Positions 1 through 11,636 of a stretch of DNA of 64,000 nt are shown here, piece after piece; within the stretch, counting starts at the first letter, position 1, and the number at the start of each line of letters is the position of its first letter. Source of the DNA: Beta vulgaris subsp. vulgaris (lineage: Eukaryota; Streptophyta; Magnoliopsida; Caryophyllales; Amaranthaceae); the NCBI RefSeq assembly GCF_026745355.1, contig NC_079206.1, positions 34,948,872-35,012,871 on the forward strand. Reading direction: 5' to 3'. Under the pieces are notes generated by a model, which did not search any database, had not been told where the DNA came from, and saw nothing but the letters and a program-made list of their open reading frames with translations. The position numbers were made by a program, and so were the translations under genes.

Positions 1-900
1 AACAAAAGGAATTTAGACTTGGGCTTGGTTTTAATAAATCAGAAATAAAAAGGAGATGAGCATCACCTCTACTACTAGGAGCAGGGAGGACGAATCGCGA
101 CTGAGGTGGACGCCGGCTTCGGTGGTCGACGGCGAGCAGCAGAAATCTCCGGCGGTGGTATCCGGTGGTTCGGCGAGCGCGACCCGTCGGCGGTGCTGCG
201 CGTGCAGCAGCGTCGGGCGAAGAGAAGAGGAGCGAGAGAGTGCGAAGGGGAGAGAGAGAGAATGTGAGGGTGCTGGCGCGGCGGTCTCCGGCGAGTGACG
301 TGCGAGGCGGCCGGCGAGCGACGACAAGGTGAGGGCGGGACCGATCGCGGCACAGGTGGCGCGCGCGGTGGCCGCGGTGGTCGGTTGTGTGGGGTCCGAA
401 ACAGAGGAGAGGGATTATGGATTTGGGGTTTTCTCTTTTCTTTTCTTTTAGTTACAATTTCCCGGCGATTATTGACTGAATTTCAGATTAGAGGGAGAAG
501 AGATGATGAAGGTTGTTGTTGTGTTCTTGATGTTGAACTTCCATGGCTATTTATAGTGGAAATTTGGGAGTTAAAATCAGTGGTTGGGAGGAGGATGGTG
601 AAGTAAGTAATCTGATTTTGTTAACTTGAAGAAGCAATTGTGAGGATTGGTAATAGATTTAACTGAAGAAGAAGAAGAGAGTGATGATTGCATGAGTGCC
701 AAATGGCCATGAAAAGGTGAGGAAGAAGGCAAATTAAATGGGGGAATTGACCATGGCTTCTCTTTTTCTTTTGCCCTTTTTGTTTCCCAACCAAAAATCA
801 GAAAATTTTCCACACTAACACCTTCAAACGTGGCTTGATGACATTTTGGGTGAAATGTTAACATTTTGTACTTTAAGTGAATTATCACTTTAATAGCCTT
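1..900. other. GC-rich segment of unknown origin
   Basis: Positions about 80-400 are much richer in G+C than the flanks and are open in several frames, but none of the short ORFs resembles a known protein. Read on the minus strand the segment looks like a pyrimidine-rich plant leader: CT runs, then CCGCCG-type sequence. This could be a 5' leader with first exon of a host gene, or the transcribed part of an LTR. No splice site, TIR or target duplication could be fixed. Positions 600-900 are ordinary AT-leaning sequence. Confidence 0.25.
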
Positions 901-1134
901 CTTGTTTCACTCATGAAATTGTAAATTATAAATTATCGTCATAATTTAAGTTGGTAAATTTTTATGTTAAAATTTTATAATCATTTTTATTATACGTTGC
1001 TTAATTAGTGGAATGAATAAAATAAAATATACTCTAACTACATTATTATGTTAATTATTCACTTAAATATGTTTAAGATTTTTAGGATATTACAATGTCT
1101 GGTCAAATGTCAACTTTTTTTCAAACATTTTTCC

Positions 1135-1245
1135 GTTGAAACAATATTGTTGCGGTTTCTGTCGAAAACCGCAGCAATATGGTTATTTTATATTTTTTCT
1201 TTTCTTTTTGCGTGCTATATTGTTGCGTATAGGTAAAACCGAGTA
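1135..1245. mobile_element. CACTA-like subterminal repeat remnant
   Basis: Two or three copies of a motif of the type ATTGTTGCGGTTTT / AAAACCGCAGCAATA lie here in both orientations. The same words fill positions 7,545-7,762, which end in a CACTA terminus. This is therefore a scrap of the same family, probably a subterminal region without its tip. No CACTA terminus is visible here, and the sequence changes at about 1,250 into unrelated CCGAG-rich repeat sequence. The stretch 900-1,135 before it is AT-rich and holds nothing I recognise. Confidence 0.4.
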
Positions 1246-1379
1246 ATATTCCTGCGAGAGCCCCAAATGTTATGTTTTCCGAGGCTGACCTAGGTGAGCC
1301 TCATGTGGGAACCGAGATGACATCCCCGAGCGATGGACACAACGTTGTCTATTTGATCTTGCTTGGTCACTGAATTGGA

Positions 1380-1990
1380 CTAGACCTGGCAAATTTGGTT
1401 CTGATCCAAAAATCCGCTCTCAAATATCCGCTCTGTGATCCGACCTGGGTCCGAACTAGACGGTCCGAACCTTGGTCCGAATCCGGAATGACCTTATCCG
1501 GTCCGCAACAATCTTGATCTGAAACTCATTTGAAATTCGAATGATCTGATATGATCTTGCCCGATCTAAAATCAATCCGATCCAAGGTAACACCATTTCA
1601 AATTGATCAGAAATTATTGGCTTCCATTAGGCTTCGATTCGAAGTACCCGAAATTGACGCATTTGAAAAAAAATGATCATCACAAGTCCTCTTTGGCACA
1701 AGTTCTTACTATGCAAATTAGTTATGTATACTTTTAGAAAGTACGGAGAGTGACAGTTCCATATATACATAACAAAACACATAGTCAAAGAAACCATCAG
1801 ACCAAAGGAGTAACAACTCCATACATAATAAAGATGAGACAACCCATCATCTGATCCACAACCGTCCGATTTGAAAAGCATCTCCATCCGATGATGATCC
1901 GAAACATAATTCGAAATTCGGTCTGATCCGAAGCCGGTCCGAATATAATTTGATCCGAGTCCGATCCGATTGGTCTGATTGCCAAGTATC
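1380..1990. repeat. CCGATCC/GGTCCGA-rich interspersed repeat
   Basis: Two blocks (about 1,390-1,600 and 1,855-1,985) are dense in words such as GATCCGA, GGTCCGA and CCGATCC, and flank about 250 bp of plainer sequence. The left edge has CTGGCAAATTTGG and the right edge has TGATTGCCAAGTA, a weak inverted pair similar to the CTGGCAA ends of plant hAT-type MITEs. No 8-bp target duplication is convincing, so the class stays open. The ORFs that cross it are not credible genes. Confidence 0.35.
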
Positions 1991-2039
1991 CCGAGTTGGA
2001 GGAGAAGGAGCCCCATATTTCCCAAGGGGTATATATGTG

Positions 2040-2830
2040 TGGCTACCGAGCTAAGTTAGGCAACGAACTGGCTAGGAGGGCGACCGAGGTGTTTTTTCCA
2101 AGTCGATCTTCTTTCTTTTTCGAGTTACATACTTTTCCGAATCGAGAAGGGTGATGACATACTTAGCAAATTTTGGCTAAGTATTTTTCACCCTGGCAAG
2201 GCCGAGAAGGGTAATGCACTAACCCGGGGTTAATGAGCCCTCCATGGGGATCCCGAGTTGGGTATTGAGCCCCTTGGCAAGGTCGAGAAGGGTAATGCAC
2301 CAACTCGGGGGCCCATAAGCCCTCCATAGTAATCCCGAGTTGAGTGTTAAGATACTTAGCCAAATATAGGCTAAGTGTTGAGCCCCTTGTTGAGGCCGAG
2401 AGGGTAATTGTCTTCCGGAGATGTTCTCGACTCGGGGAGGCTAAAGGGACCCCATGCTTCCCGAGGAGTTGTTAGCGGAAAATTTCTCGACTCGGGAGGG
2501 CTAATAAGCCTCAAGCTGCTCGAGCAGGTCTCTTTTGTCGGAACGACGCTACTCGGATGCCGAGTAGGTCCTAATAAGCGATACTTAGCCATTTTTTAGC
2601 TAAGCTAGTTGGGGCACTCCTCTCACGATCGAGGGGGGTCCATGGGAGAAATTCTCGACTCGGGAGGCTAATGAGCCTGAGGAGGTCTTTTTCCCTGGAA
2701 TGCCTCTACTCGAATTTCGAGTAGTGCACAATAGATGATTCTTAGCCATTTTTGAATAAGTTGGTTGGGATTTCTTCTAACGACCGAGCGTGATTGTTCA
2801 CATTATGATTGTTGTTGGTGGACTCCTGGG
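2040..2830 (-). repeat. Degenerate tandem-repeat array (CTCGACTCGGG family)
   Basis: Recurring words include GGCAAGG(C/T)CGAGAAGGG about 80 bp apart (near 2,195 and 2,275), CTCGACTCGGG near 2,428, 2,487 and 2,652, and paired ACTTAGCCA / GGCTAAG. The reverse complements of these words (CCCGAGTC, GACTCATTAGTC, TTAGCCAAGTACCT) build the arrays at 41.15-41.77 and 46.38-48.48 kb. The three arrays are thus one family, with this copy reversed. Unit length is irregular, about 80-130 bp. ORFs inside it are shadows. Confidence 0.6.
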
Positions 2831-2903
2831 AGGGAGCCTATCCTTTTGCTTCCTTAATTTATCGTTGTGCTGCCGCTCGACGTTGAAGTGTCGAGTGATG
2901 GGC

Positions 2904-4700
2904 TGTAATCCCCCACAATTCTAAAGAATTTTCATGAATATATTAAAGTATTTATGTAGTTATATTTAAATCCAAATGAGTTTGGAAAATGATTGGACTT
3001 TTAAAAAGGGTTGACTATTTTAAAAGTCAACTGAAATTATTTTTCATAGCTTAATAAAATTTGAAATATTTTAATTAAGCATGTTTTAATAAGAGTTTTG
3101 AATACTAAAAGTATATTGAAAAGGTAGTTAATGGAATCGAAACCCCAAAAGTGATAAAAAGGGAAAGAGTAATTTGATGACTAAAGTTTTAGATAGCCCA
3201 TCTTATTAGTCATCAAGGTTCATTAATTAAAATCTCTTTTCCTAAGCCCACAAGTACAAGCCTTTATATAAATATCCTAAAAACCCAATTATTTTACCCT
3301 ACACACTTTATTTTCTCCTCTTCTCACGTCATTCTTCCTCTCTCCACTCGGCATTCACTCTCTCCTCCTTGTGCGTTGTTTCTTCAAGTTTTCTCTCAAA
3401 AGTTTGTTTCTTCTTCTTCAAGTAACGTTTCTTGTTGAACAAGAAATGTCACAAATCTTTTTTTGAGCTAAGAACCGACTAACCGCCGGCCCCTGCTGTG
3501 GCTGCTGCTGTCCGGCGCCCTTCCTCGTCATTGTTGTGGTTGTTTTTCTTTTTTCCTCTCTAAGATTCCATTAAAGTACTAGTTTTTATGTTATTTTATT
3601 AATAATTAGCATGTTTATGATTTAAATTACTATTTTATATGCCTAAATATATTTCGGTTATTATGTTTATTATTATAATCAATTTCAGATTTTATATGTT
3701 AAGTTTATTTTAGTTTTTATCATGAAATTTATAGTTTTTAGGGTTTTTAATTACTAGAAACTATATATAAAGTTTAGTATATAATTTTATATGTATTGAA
3801 TATATATTCAGAAGATTTGTTAAATTTTATAAATGCTGTAATTTCAGAAAGCAAGTATTTTAAGAGTTTTAAATGATTTTTAATTCCTAGAATAGTTGCC
3901 TATACTAGGGATTAAAAATAACGAAAGTTTGGTACGTAAAAACGATTTTAAAACACGTTTAAGGGGTTTTGATCGTTTTAAAGTTGCTGTAAATTTTAGT
4001 TCAAGATATTTATTTTCATTATTTTATTTTCTAGGCGGAGATTTCGTAGTAGGAGACTTTTAGTGAGTAAAAGTGGCCTACCGATTTGTTTATACAAGGT
4101 ACGTACATCGTTTACGTGCTATGTGATTTAGAAGCATGTTCTAAGAGTATTTTATTTATTAGTATCATGTATAGGACTCTATTTGTTCATATATATGATT
4201 ACTGGAATTGTTTTACATGTATGTGTGTGTGCTACATGTAAACTAGAAGTGTTTATGATTATAAATGTTTGTATGGAAGATTGATGCAAGCAGGATAAGT
4301 CAAGTTTATTTATTAATTCGTGAGTGAATTAATGTAAGTTAGAGTGAATCATGTTTTACATGGATTCTTGAGTATTGTTATTATCTTATAAGGACCGTGG
4401 ATCTTATTTGGTAAGTGACAAGTTATACCTATATAAAGGTAAAGTTTATTGTTGGCTAGGTTCAACAAGTAAGTTAGTAAAGTATAAAAAGGAAGTTAAA
4501 GGAGTCTTGATTGATAAGTTGTGAACACTTAATAATTTGAAAATAAAAAGAGATTCTGTTATGATTGTTTGAGTATTAGTTATGTGTTGCTTGTTTGTTG
4601 TGTCAACACAAGTAATAAAATATATTCAACGTAAAGTGAAACGAGAATAGGTTATAGACTTTAGACTGGTGCACGTCTGGAGTTGGACATAAGGGTTGGG
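2904..4700 (+). mobile_element. Truncated LTR, TGTAAT-type (chromovirus-like)
   Basis: The sequence starts TGTAATCCCCCACAATTCTA, like plant chromovirus LTRs that begin TGTAA(C/T)NCCCC. It carries a TATA box (TTTATATAAATA, about 3,263), a CT-rich leader at 3,310-3,430 and a GC-rich patch at 3,480-3,540, which suits an LTR with its transcription start. No TGGTATCAGAGC primer site follows. At about 4,700 the sequence changes abruptly into an inverted gag fragment, so the 3' end is missing. Assignment to Tekay or a relative is an inference from the LTR start alone. Confidence 0.5.
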
Positions 4701-4701
4701 G

Positions 4702-5324
4702 TTATGGTGAGCGTGCCATAGCTTTTCTTATGAACATAATGATGATTGGGGGTTTCGTATAATTGTTATAGAGTTTAGTATAATTGTTATAGAGTTGAGG
4801 TAACCTTTCATTTTCACCTTGCTTGACATAAAGTAATTCTCCAGTAGTACGCTCACAGCGCCTATTGCTTACAAAGTGTGTACTGAATGTGGATGACAGC
4901 TGAGATAAGCTAGAGATGCTACCTGGTTTGAGACTTTTAAACCACGTCTGAGCTATCCCGGTCAGAGTGGACGGGAAGACCTTGCACCAGATGGCGTCCA
5001 CCTGCGTGTAAAGGAACAAATGGCCTTCATAAGCCGCCACATAATCATTGGGATCAGAGGTGCCGTCATACTTAGAGGACGGCACCTTGATTCTCGTCAT
5101 GGGATGGTTCAATATTTCGGGAGTGAAGGGAGAGAGCTTAGGCTAAGAAGGTGACCCCCTGCCGAGTAGTTATTAGCACCGGTGGCACTGTACTCACAGC
5201 GGGAGTAACCCTGAGTCTCCTCTTCAGAATGGTACAACTCCTCTGTCTCCAAAATCGCTTCCTCATAGTCAGACCGGTCTATCCTCTTCCCCATCTCACG
5301 TCCTTCTTTACCCAAGGATTGCAT
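4702..5324 (-). pseudogene. gag: Tat-type gypsy gag fragment
   Basis: The minus strand encodes a retrotransposon gag core with the typical order of motifs: YDGTSDPNDYVAAYE, then AIWCKVFPSTLTGIAQTWF, then LKPGSISSLSQL. The same motif order is found in the Tat element at 17.5-17.8 kb (YDGSTDPGEHVAQYK, LTGPAIKWLGSLRPGSI), so the two gags are related. The upstream N-terminal piece (5,109-5,324) is in another frame, and the core is truncated after about 136 residues, where a short TATAATTGTTATAGAGTT unit is duplicated (about 4,756-4,797). Gag would form the virus-like particle. This copy cannot work, and pol is absent. Confidence 0.75.
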
Positions 5325-5707
5325 CTTTCAGAGTGGGGTGCCGTCAGCGTTCCCACCGGCCGTAGCCAGTGGTCGCTTACGGGTTCCACCAAGCTGTTGA
5401 TCGGGTGGAGTGCTCTGTTGCGGATTACCAGTTAACATCTGTATAAAGGACGCTACAGTTTGTAACTATTCAGGAGAGAATTGACTCAGCTGAGCCAAGT
5501 TAGTAGGTATGTTACTGTTCGGAGTTTGCTCTTCAGGCGTCCGATAATTGAACTGCGGGTTTCCTATCGCCCCAGTGATAACTGGCTGCGATGATGTCTG
5601 ACCGACGTCCATTTCCTGGGTACCATGACCGGTATTATTTGTGTCACCGATAACTGTTTCCCTGAAATGATAGGAAGTCCCCTCCTTCTAGTGCCAAATT
5701 GTTTCGG
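5325..5707 (-). mobile_element. gag N-terminus/leader and primer site of truncated Tat element
   Basis: Between the gag core and the LTR lies degraded gag N-terminal or leader sequence on the minus strand. Next to the LTR the minus strand reads TTTGGCACTAGAAGGAGGGG (about 5,681-5,700), which has the form of a TTTGGCGC-type primer-binding site seen in Tat elements. No intact frame is present. Confidence 0.45.
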
Positions 5708-6250
5708 TGTTGAAATGTTTGACATCCTCAGTAGAGTCCACCAAAGAAGTAAAGTGACGTCCTTACTGTGTGACTACACAATACGCAAATGTGAGCTACC
5801 CTCGGGGTGGTTGTGAGGAAACCCCCTCCGACGCTCAAGTCAGTAATGGTCCCACTGGGATTTAGAGAGAGAAATTAGAGAGAGAAAGATAAGCTATTTT
5901 TAGTGTGTGAGAGAATGTACCCGCAGAATAGTACTAGTGGGGTATTTATAGAAGTACTATTCCTCTGACAGGGCGTGTAATCCTTCAACACGTGTAGGGC
6001 TGTGACGCACTTGACAGGTGGGAAGATTCCCTTACTTTTGTCTTGTTAGGCGTCCGCCAACATTGCCTGTCTTTGGGGATGAACTGACTTTGGTGGAGCT
6101 ATGAATGTCTTTATCATGCTCGCGTCCTGTACCATGCTCGTGGACACTTTATGTGTGGCCGCTAAGGTACTTGGGTATACCCATACACGTGCGTCTTATG
6201 TTGTTTTCTTGTGTGCCCTTGATTGAGATGATCTAAGGATTTAGATTTTG
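5708..6250 (-). mobile_element. Minus-strand LTR of truncated Tat element
   Basis: The inner boundary is at about 5,708 (plus strand TGTTGAAATG), directly next to the primer site. A TATA-like stretch on the minus strand (ATAAATACCCC, near 5,943) and a TG-rich U3-like part follow. The outer end could not be fixed. The 6,250 limit is only where LTR-like sequence fades. Confidence 0.4.
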
Positions 6251-6898
6251 CTCACTAGATGGTGTAGGATTTTGCCTTAAGAAAACAAATAATCCTACCA
6301 AATTATTAGCTAATGTAACTAAACCCCATGCTCCAAATCCCTAAACCCCAAATCTCATTACTTATAAATCAATTTCAAACAATAATTATATTTATTTCAA
6401 GTAGTAATTAAATTTTTTGATAATTTACATCATTTTTTTAATCGATATTTGCTTGTGTCACATATTTCATTGCCTCATTTATCTGTAAATCAATTAGGGA
6501 ATAACAAAGATACATATTAAATTAAATAGATAAACCAATAAAATAACATATACTAGAAATATTATCTTGAATATCTTAATAAGCCTAAATGCAAATCGGA
6601 AAATAGTTATACTGGTTATATTGCTCTAATTTTATTACTATGAAACTATACTTGTTGTTCTTCAAATATTACTCATACAATTGTTACTTGCTCAATAATA
6701 TATTATCAATAGTATAACAGTATACATATATTGATGTGTTATTGTAACAATAAGGTGTAAGCCATAGGTTTTTTTTATCAATACTTATAGGCTTCATATC
6801 AAGATCTTGTTAATAGGTAATCATTAGTCAATTAAGGTCTTATTAATATGCAAAACGACATAGTAATTTAACAAACCTCTCTATATGTTATAACAAAC
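6251..6898. other. AT-rich unassigned sequence
   Basis: Low-complexity AT-rich DNA without ORFs, termini or repeats that I recognise. Confidence 0.5.
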
Positions 6899-7059
6899 TC
6901 TGTTGTTGTTGTGGTGGTGGTTGTGGTTGTTGTGGTTGTTGTGGTTGTTGTTGTTGTTGTTGTTGTGGTTGTGGTTGTGGTTGTGGTTGTGGTGGTGGTT
7001 GTGGTTGTGGTTGTTGTTGTGGTGGTTGTGGTTGTGGTGGTTGTTGTTGTTGTGGTTGT
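6899..7059. repeat. (GTT/GTG)n compound microsatellite
   Basis: About 160 bp made only of GTT and GTG triplets. It creates long poly-Val, poly-Thr and Gln/Pro reading frames on both strands, which are artefacts. Positions 7,060-7,540 after it are AT-rich and show nothing recognisable. Confidence 0.9.
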
Positions 7060-7544
7060 AATAGCATCATCACTACCCACAAATTTACAAATTGATTATC
7101 ATTCTTGTAATATAATAATAGAGTCATTTATATAAACTATTATTATGTTTATTAACATTATTATACAACATATATGAACGCCTTGGGGGTAAAATAAAAT
7201 CTTTCATTTTTTAATATATTTTGTTTTAGGATTTTTATTTTATTTTTTGTTTTAAGACTTTTTTTTATCTTTTTTTCGTTTTTTAGATCAGTTTCTTTAT
7301 TTTCTAATATATTTTTAGTTTTTATTATAATTATTTTTGTAATTAGTCATTAAATTGTAATAGTTGTTTTTTTCATTTTACTTTTTCATCTTTTGTATTA
7401 TTTATGTAACTATTTTTTTTATCTATATATATTAATGAGATTCATGTCATTTCATCTTTAATTTGTCTGCAAATTTGGTGAATAGTGGATGGGTTAGTTG
7501 CATGGTTTTGGTCTTTAAAATTTAATTGGGAAATGCAAATTTTT

Positions 7545-7762
7545 TTTTTACCTATACCATGACCTATTGCTTCGGTTTTGGGCAATAACTGCAGCAATAG
7601 GTCAAGCTATTGCTGCGTTTCTAGCCAAAACCGCAGCAATTCGTTGAAATATTGATGCGGTCAAAAACTGCAACAATATATTATTTACCTATTGTTGCGC
7701 GGCCAAAACCACCGCAATAGGCCACTTAATGACCGCAACAATAACCATTTATTCTACTAGTG
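7545..7762. mobile_element. CACTA element right terminus with subterminal repeats
   Basis: The segment ends TTCTACTAGTG, the reverse complement of a CACTAGTAGAA terminus. The 200 bp before it hold at least six copies of the GCTGCGGTTTTGGC / CCAAAACCGCAGCAAT motif in both directions, as expected for transposase-binding subterminal repeats. The matching left terminus is not in the window, although similar repeats occur at 1,135-1,245. The bases after the end are CAA, the expected position of a 3-bp target duplication. Confidence 0.65.
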
Positions 7763-7856
7763 CAATGTAGTACTAAAATGTTTAAGCATACTGGTGAATT
7801 ATTTTGTTTATAGTCACATATATATACAAAGTTAAGAGAAGATCATAAACATAATA

Positions 7857-8075
7857 CTTCCTCCGTTTTTTATTAGATGTTACACTTTTCAAATCACGGA
7901 CTCCTAGATGATTTTTGGAGAGGAGAGAGATAGAGATAATGAAAAACAAAAGGGTCCCATGTGAACATGTGATAGGAGAGAGATAGAGATAAGTTATTAC
8001 CCAAAATAAAAGTGTAACATCTAATTTAAAATTTCCTAAAATAGAAAGTGTAACATCTAAAAAAAACGGAGGAAG
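7857..8075. mobile_element. Stowaway-like MITE (219 bp)
   Basis: The terminal inverted repeats begin CTTCCTCCGTTTTTTATTAG and end in the complement, with AACGGAGGAAG on the right. The arm continues through AGATGTTACACTTTTC. Both ends are flanked by TA (7,855-7,856 and 8,076-8,077), the target duplication of Tc1/mariner-derived Stowaway elements. There is no coding capacity. Confidence 0.85.
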
Positions 8076-8380
8076 TACTATTATTCAACTATAGTATAAC
8101 ATAAAGACAATTAACTTTAATAATCTTATAAAGACAAGGGTGTAACTAAGCGTTAAGTTACTATATGGTTGTTTTTTTTTTTTTTTTTTTTTTTTTTGGC
8201 AATTCAAAGTTATTATTGGCTACCAAAAAAAGGTGATAACAAACTAGAATCAAACTTTCCCAACAACTAGAGGGAAAGAGACCACCAAAACTATATTTTA
8301 TAAGATTAACATACTTCTGTCTCTACTATCACATCTCCCAGCAACTTTAAAGACAATTTCTCTCATGGTTTGTCTTGCTG

Positions 8381-9679
8381 TTAAGCAATTACCACTAAAA
8401 ACTTTCTCTGTAGCCAAATCATATATATTGCCTCTGTAAATAAGCTAACATATATTTGAGCTTTGTGACTCCTGCTGTGAGCTTTAGCTGCAGCTATAAT
8501 TTTCTCCTCTTGGAACCCTTGACCACGTCTGTTGATCCCCAGAAGCTGGAGCAAAGGCCTCCACACTTGATCAGCATACTCACATTGGAAAAACAGATGG
8601 TTTGCTGACTCTAACTCTTTCTCACAAAGGTAACAAATCCTGTTACACTGAATGTTCCACTGTTGTAATCTATCAGTAGTGTAGAGTCTAATCTGGATTG
8701 CCATCCATAGTATAAACTTACTCTTTGGAGTGGCCTTGTTATTGCTAATAATTCTCCTCCAATCCACTGTTTCTTCATTCCCCACCAGCATCCTATAAAC
8801 AGATTTGATGCTGTATTTTCCCTGCTTCAAGATATTATCCCAGCCTCCTATATCAGTCAATACTTCTCTACTATCAATGATTTTCCTAAGAAGCCAATAA
8901 GTGTTACTAGTAATAGTATCACTATAAATGTCCCCTCTTTTGATGTAGTAGGCGTTTACCCATCTCACCCAAAGTTTATCAGTTTTGAAAGCCAACGCCC
9001 AAAGCAATTTCAAAATAGCAGCCTTATTCCAGATCTTCATGTCAATCAAGTTCCAGCCACCTGCTTTCTTAGGTTTATAAAATTGAGCCCAAGCAACAGG
9101 AGCTTTGTGAGTAGGATTAGTCTCACCTGTCCACAAGAATCTACAACAAATTCTTTCCACAGCTTTAATTACTTTTTTAGAAAGAGGAAAAATATGGGCC
9201 CAGTAGTTCTGCATACTACTCAAGATTGCTCTGATCAGCTGCAGCCTTCCTGCATATGAAAGGAGATGAGCCATCCAGCTTTGTGCTCTTTCAGTTATCT
9301 TCTCAATCAGAGGTTTGCATTGGACAAAAGACAACTTCCTAGAAGTGAGAGGAATCCCCAAGTACTTAAAAGGTAGTTCCCCCACTGGTAGATGCACAGC
9401 TTCTGCCAATAATGCTGCTTCATCCTGAGAAACTCGAGCCACATACATACAACTCTTATCCACACTTGCTTCTAGCCCTGACACCTGTGAGAAGCTTTGG
9501 AAGGCTACCATGATTTTAACAATGGAACTCATATCTGCTCTTGCAAAAAGTAACAAATCATCTGCAAACATAAGGTGGGTGAGATGGATTTTTTCACACT
9601 TAGGGTGAAAATTAAAGTCAGGGTTCAACTTAAGCCTTCTCAAACACCTACTCAAATATTCCATACATATGGCAAACAA
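8381..9679 (-). pseudogene. LINE ORF2, 3' part: RT palm/thumb and zf-RVT
   Basis: This 432-codon frame starts inside the reverse transcriptase. It contains the catalytic FADD box (HLMFADDLLLFAR, about residue 40) and the conserved stretch FKYLGIPLTS that follows the palm in plant LINEs. Its C-terminal part has a WRRIISN...PKSKFILWMA region and a cysteine-rich CYLCEKELESANHLFFQCEY zinc-binding (zf-RVT) motif. The true frame continues upstream through KKGIRQGDPLSPFLF, joined to the preceding fragment by a single-base frameshift near 9,700-9,740. Confidence 0.9.
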
Positions 9680-9705
9680 GAAGGGAGAGAGGGGATCTCC
9701 CTGTC

Positions 9706-10317
9706 TTATGCCTTTTTTAGCTTTAAATGGCTTAGTAGGGAATTAATGAGCAATGAATAAGACGATGCACTGTGCACACAAGCCATTATCCATCTAATGC
9801 ACTTATGAGGGAAGCCTAGCTCCGAAAGCATGCTTTCTAGGAAAGTGCATTCCACAGAATCATAGGGTTTCCTAATGTCCACCTTGATAACACATCTAGG
9901 TGAGATGTGAGCTCTCCCATATCCTCTGATTAGCTCTGTAGCTAGTATAATATTATCTGCTATATGTCTTCCAGGATAAAACCCAGATTGAGCTTGGCTG
10001 ATCACCTCCCCAATTACCTGATGAAGCCTGTGAGTGATAACCTTGGAGATGATTTTATACAAAGTGGTACAGCAAGCTATAGGCCTATAATCTTTGGCAT
10101 ATCTTGCATTTGCTTTCTTGGGCACCAGAGTAACTGCAGTTATGTTTACAGGACCATGAAGATGATCATTTTGAAAAAATTCTAGCACAGCTGCAATAAC
10201 ATCATGTTTAATGACTCTCCAGCTTTTTTTAAAAAATAGGGCATTAAAACCATCCATTCCCGGGGCTTTGGAATCCTCAATATCCCACAAAGCTCTCTCA
10301 ATTTCTTGTGAACTCAC
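9706..10317 (-). pseudogene. LINE ORF2, middle part: RT fingers and palm
   Basis: The fragment encodes the first half of the reverse transcriptase: SKAPGMDGFNALFFKKSW, TLVPKKANARYAKDYRPIAC and SQAQSGFYPGRHIADNI are the classical LINE RT motifs. At the position of the FDKAYDSV box this copy reads IRKPYDSVE, so the metal-binding Asp of that motif is kept only as the D preceding I (VDIRKPYDS). It is cut off from both neighbours by frameshifts. Confidence 0.88.
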
Positions 10318-10349
10318 AGGCTGATTTAGAATCTCTTGGGCTCCAGAAC

Positions 10350-11636
10350 TCAGCTTAGCACCATCTCTAACTGTTGGGAGATCAATACTAGTAATTCTCT
10401 AGCACAAGTACCCAATAATTTCTCATAGAAGCCCACCAGCTCCTGTTGAATATCACCTTTGCTATTCAGAAGCACATCATTCTCTATATAAAGAAGAGAC
10501 ATTTTATTCCTTGCTCTTCTTATCTTCATTGCAGTGAAGAATAGGTTGGAGTTGGAATCACCTTCCTTTAACCAAGTTATTCTAGATTTTTGTCTTAAAA
10601 TACTTTCATCAATTCTAGACCAATATCTCAGCTGTTCACCACATTCTTTTTCTTCCTGCTGAACCCTCTCATCATGATGTATTTGAGGTAAAGTCTGAAT
10701 AGCAGCAAGCTTCCTTCTATAATCCTCCACCTTCAAGTGTGCTTGAGAGTAATGATTAGAGTGAAGATTCTTGAGAGCCCCCTTCACCCTCTTTAGATTA
10801 TTCCAAACAAGCTTCATTTTGTACCTCTCATGCCCTTCTCTCCAAGCATTCCTCACCGTCTCTTCAAAATCCTTATGCTCACACAATATATTATTAAACC
10901 TGAAAGGCCTACTGCTTTCCTCTCTAGAAGCTTCCAAGTCTAGAATCAAAGGAGAATGGTCTGAAATTCCATTGGGGAGGTAATTAACTTTCACATCAGG
11001 GAATTTAACCATCCAGTGAGCATTCACAAATGCTCTATCTATTCTACTAGCAATTCTATTATTCCCGGTACCTTTATTATTCCAGGAATAATAAAAACCC
11101 ATACTTGGTGCTTCAATGACATTCCCTCCCAGAACAAAATCTTCCATATCTTTAGTTTCAGCCTCACTCACCATGGCTCCATTTATTCTATCATCCACCT
11201 GATATACTGCATTAAAATCACCAATAATAATGCAAGGTTTATCACAATTGCCTATCACCTCCAATAGTTCACTCCATAGACTCTTCCTATCATTTATAGT
11301 ATGCAGCCCATACACACTAACTAAGGTAAAGTCCATAGTTGTGTCTAAACTAGTAACCTCAGAAACCATAACCTGTTCTGATTGCTTCACCACTCTCAAC
11401 TGAACCTCAGTAGCTTGCCAACCCACCCACATCCTTCCTCTAGGGGAAGATGTATAATTACAACACCAACTCCAGTAACCTCCCAACTTTCTCTGCACTT
11501 TTATCACATCTGTCCCTCTAACTCTAGTCTCCAGCAAAATGCATACTGTAATTTTCTTCTCAGCTAGGAAATGCTTAATTTCTTTTATTTTAATAGGGTC
11601 ATTCATACCCCTAACATTCCATGATCCCATTATCAT
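10350..11636 (-). pseudogene. LINE ORF2, 5' part: APE-type endonuclease
   Basis: Frame of 428 codons starting MIMGSWNVRGMNDP, the normal start of plant L1 ORF2. The endonuclease motifs are present: SWNVRGMN, LLETRV, IIGDFNAV, RIDRAFVN and ISDHSPLIL. This enzyme would nick the target DNA for reverse transcription. The ORF1 stop and the ORF2 start share an A (TAATG at 11,634-11,638), which suggests translation by termination-reinitiation. A frameshift near 10,385-10,400 separates it from the RT part: the sequence downstream reads on as PTVRDGAKLSSG in the RT frame. Confidence 0.9.

Noticed and set aside
6254..6274. CACTAG word as left end of the CACTA element ending at 7,762
   Set aside because: The following bases do not match the CACTAGTAGAA terminus and the flanking triplet is not CAA.
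6868..7135. Long frames of poly-Thr, Gln/Pro and poly-Val on both strands
   Set aside because: They arise only from the GTT/GTG microsatellite.
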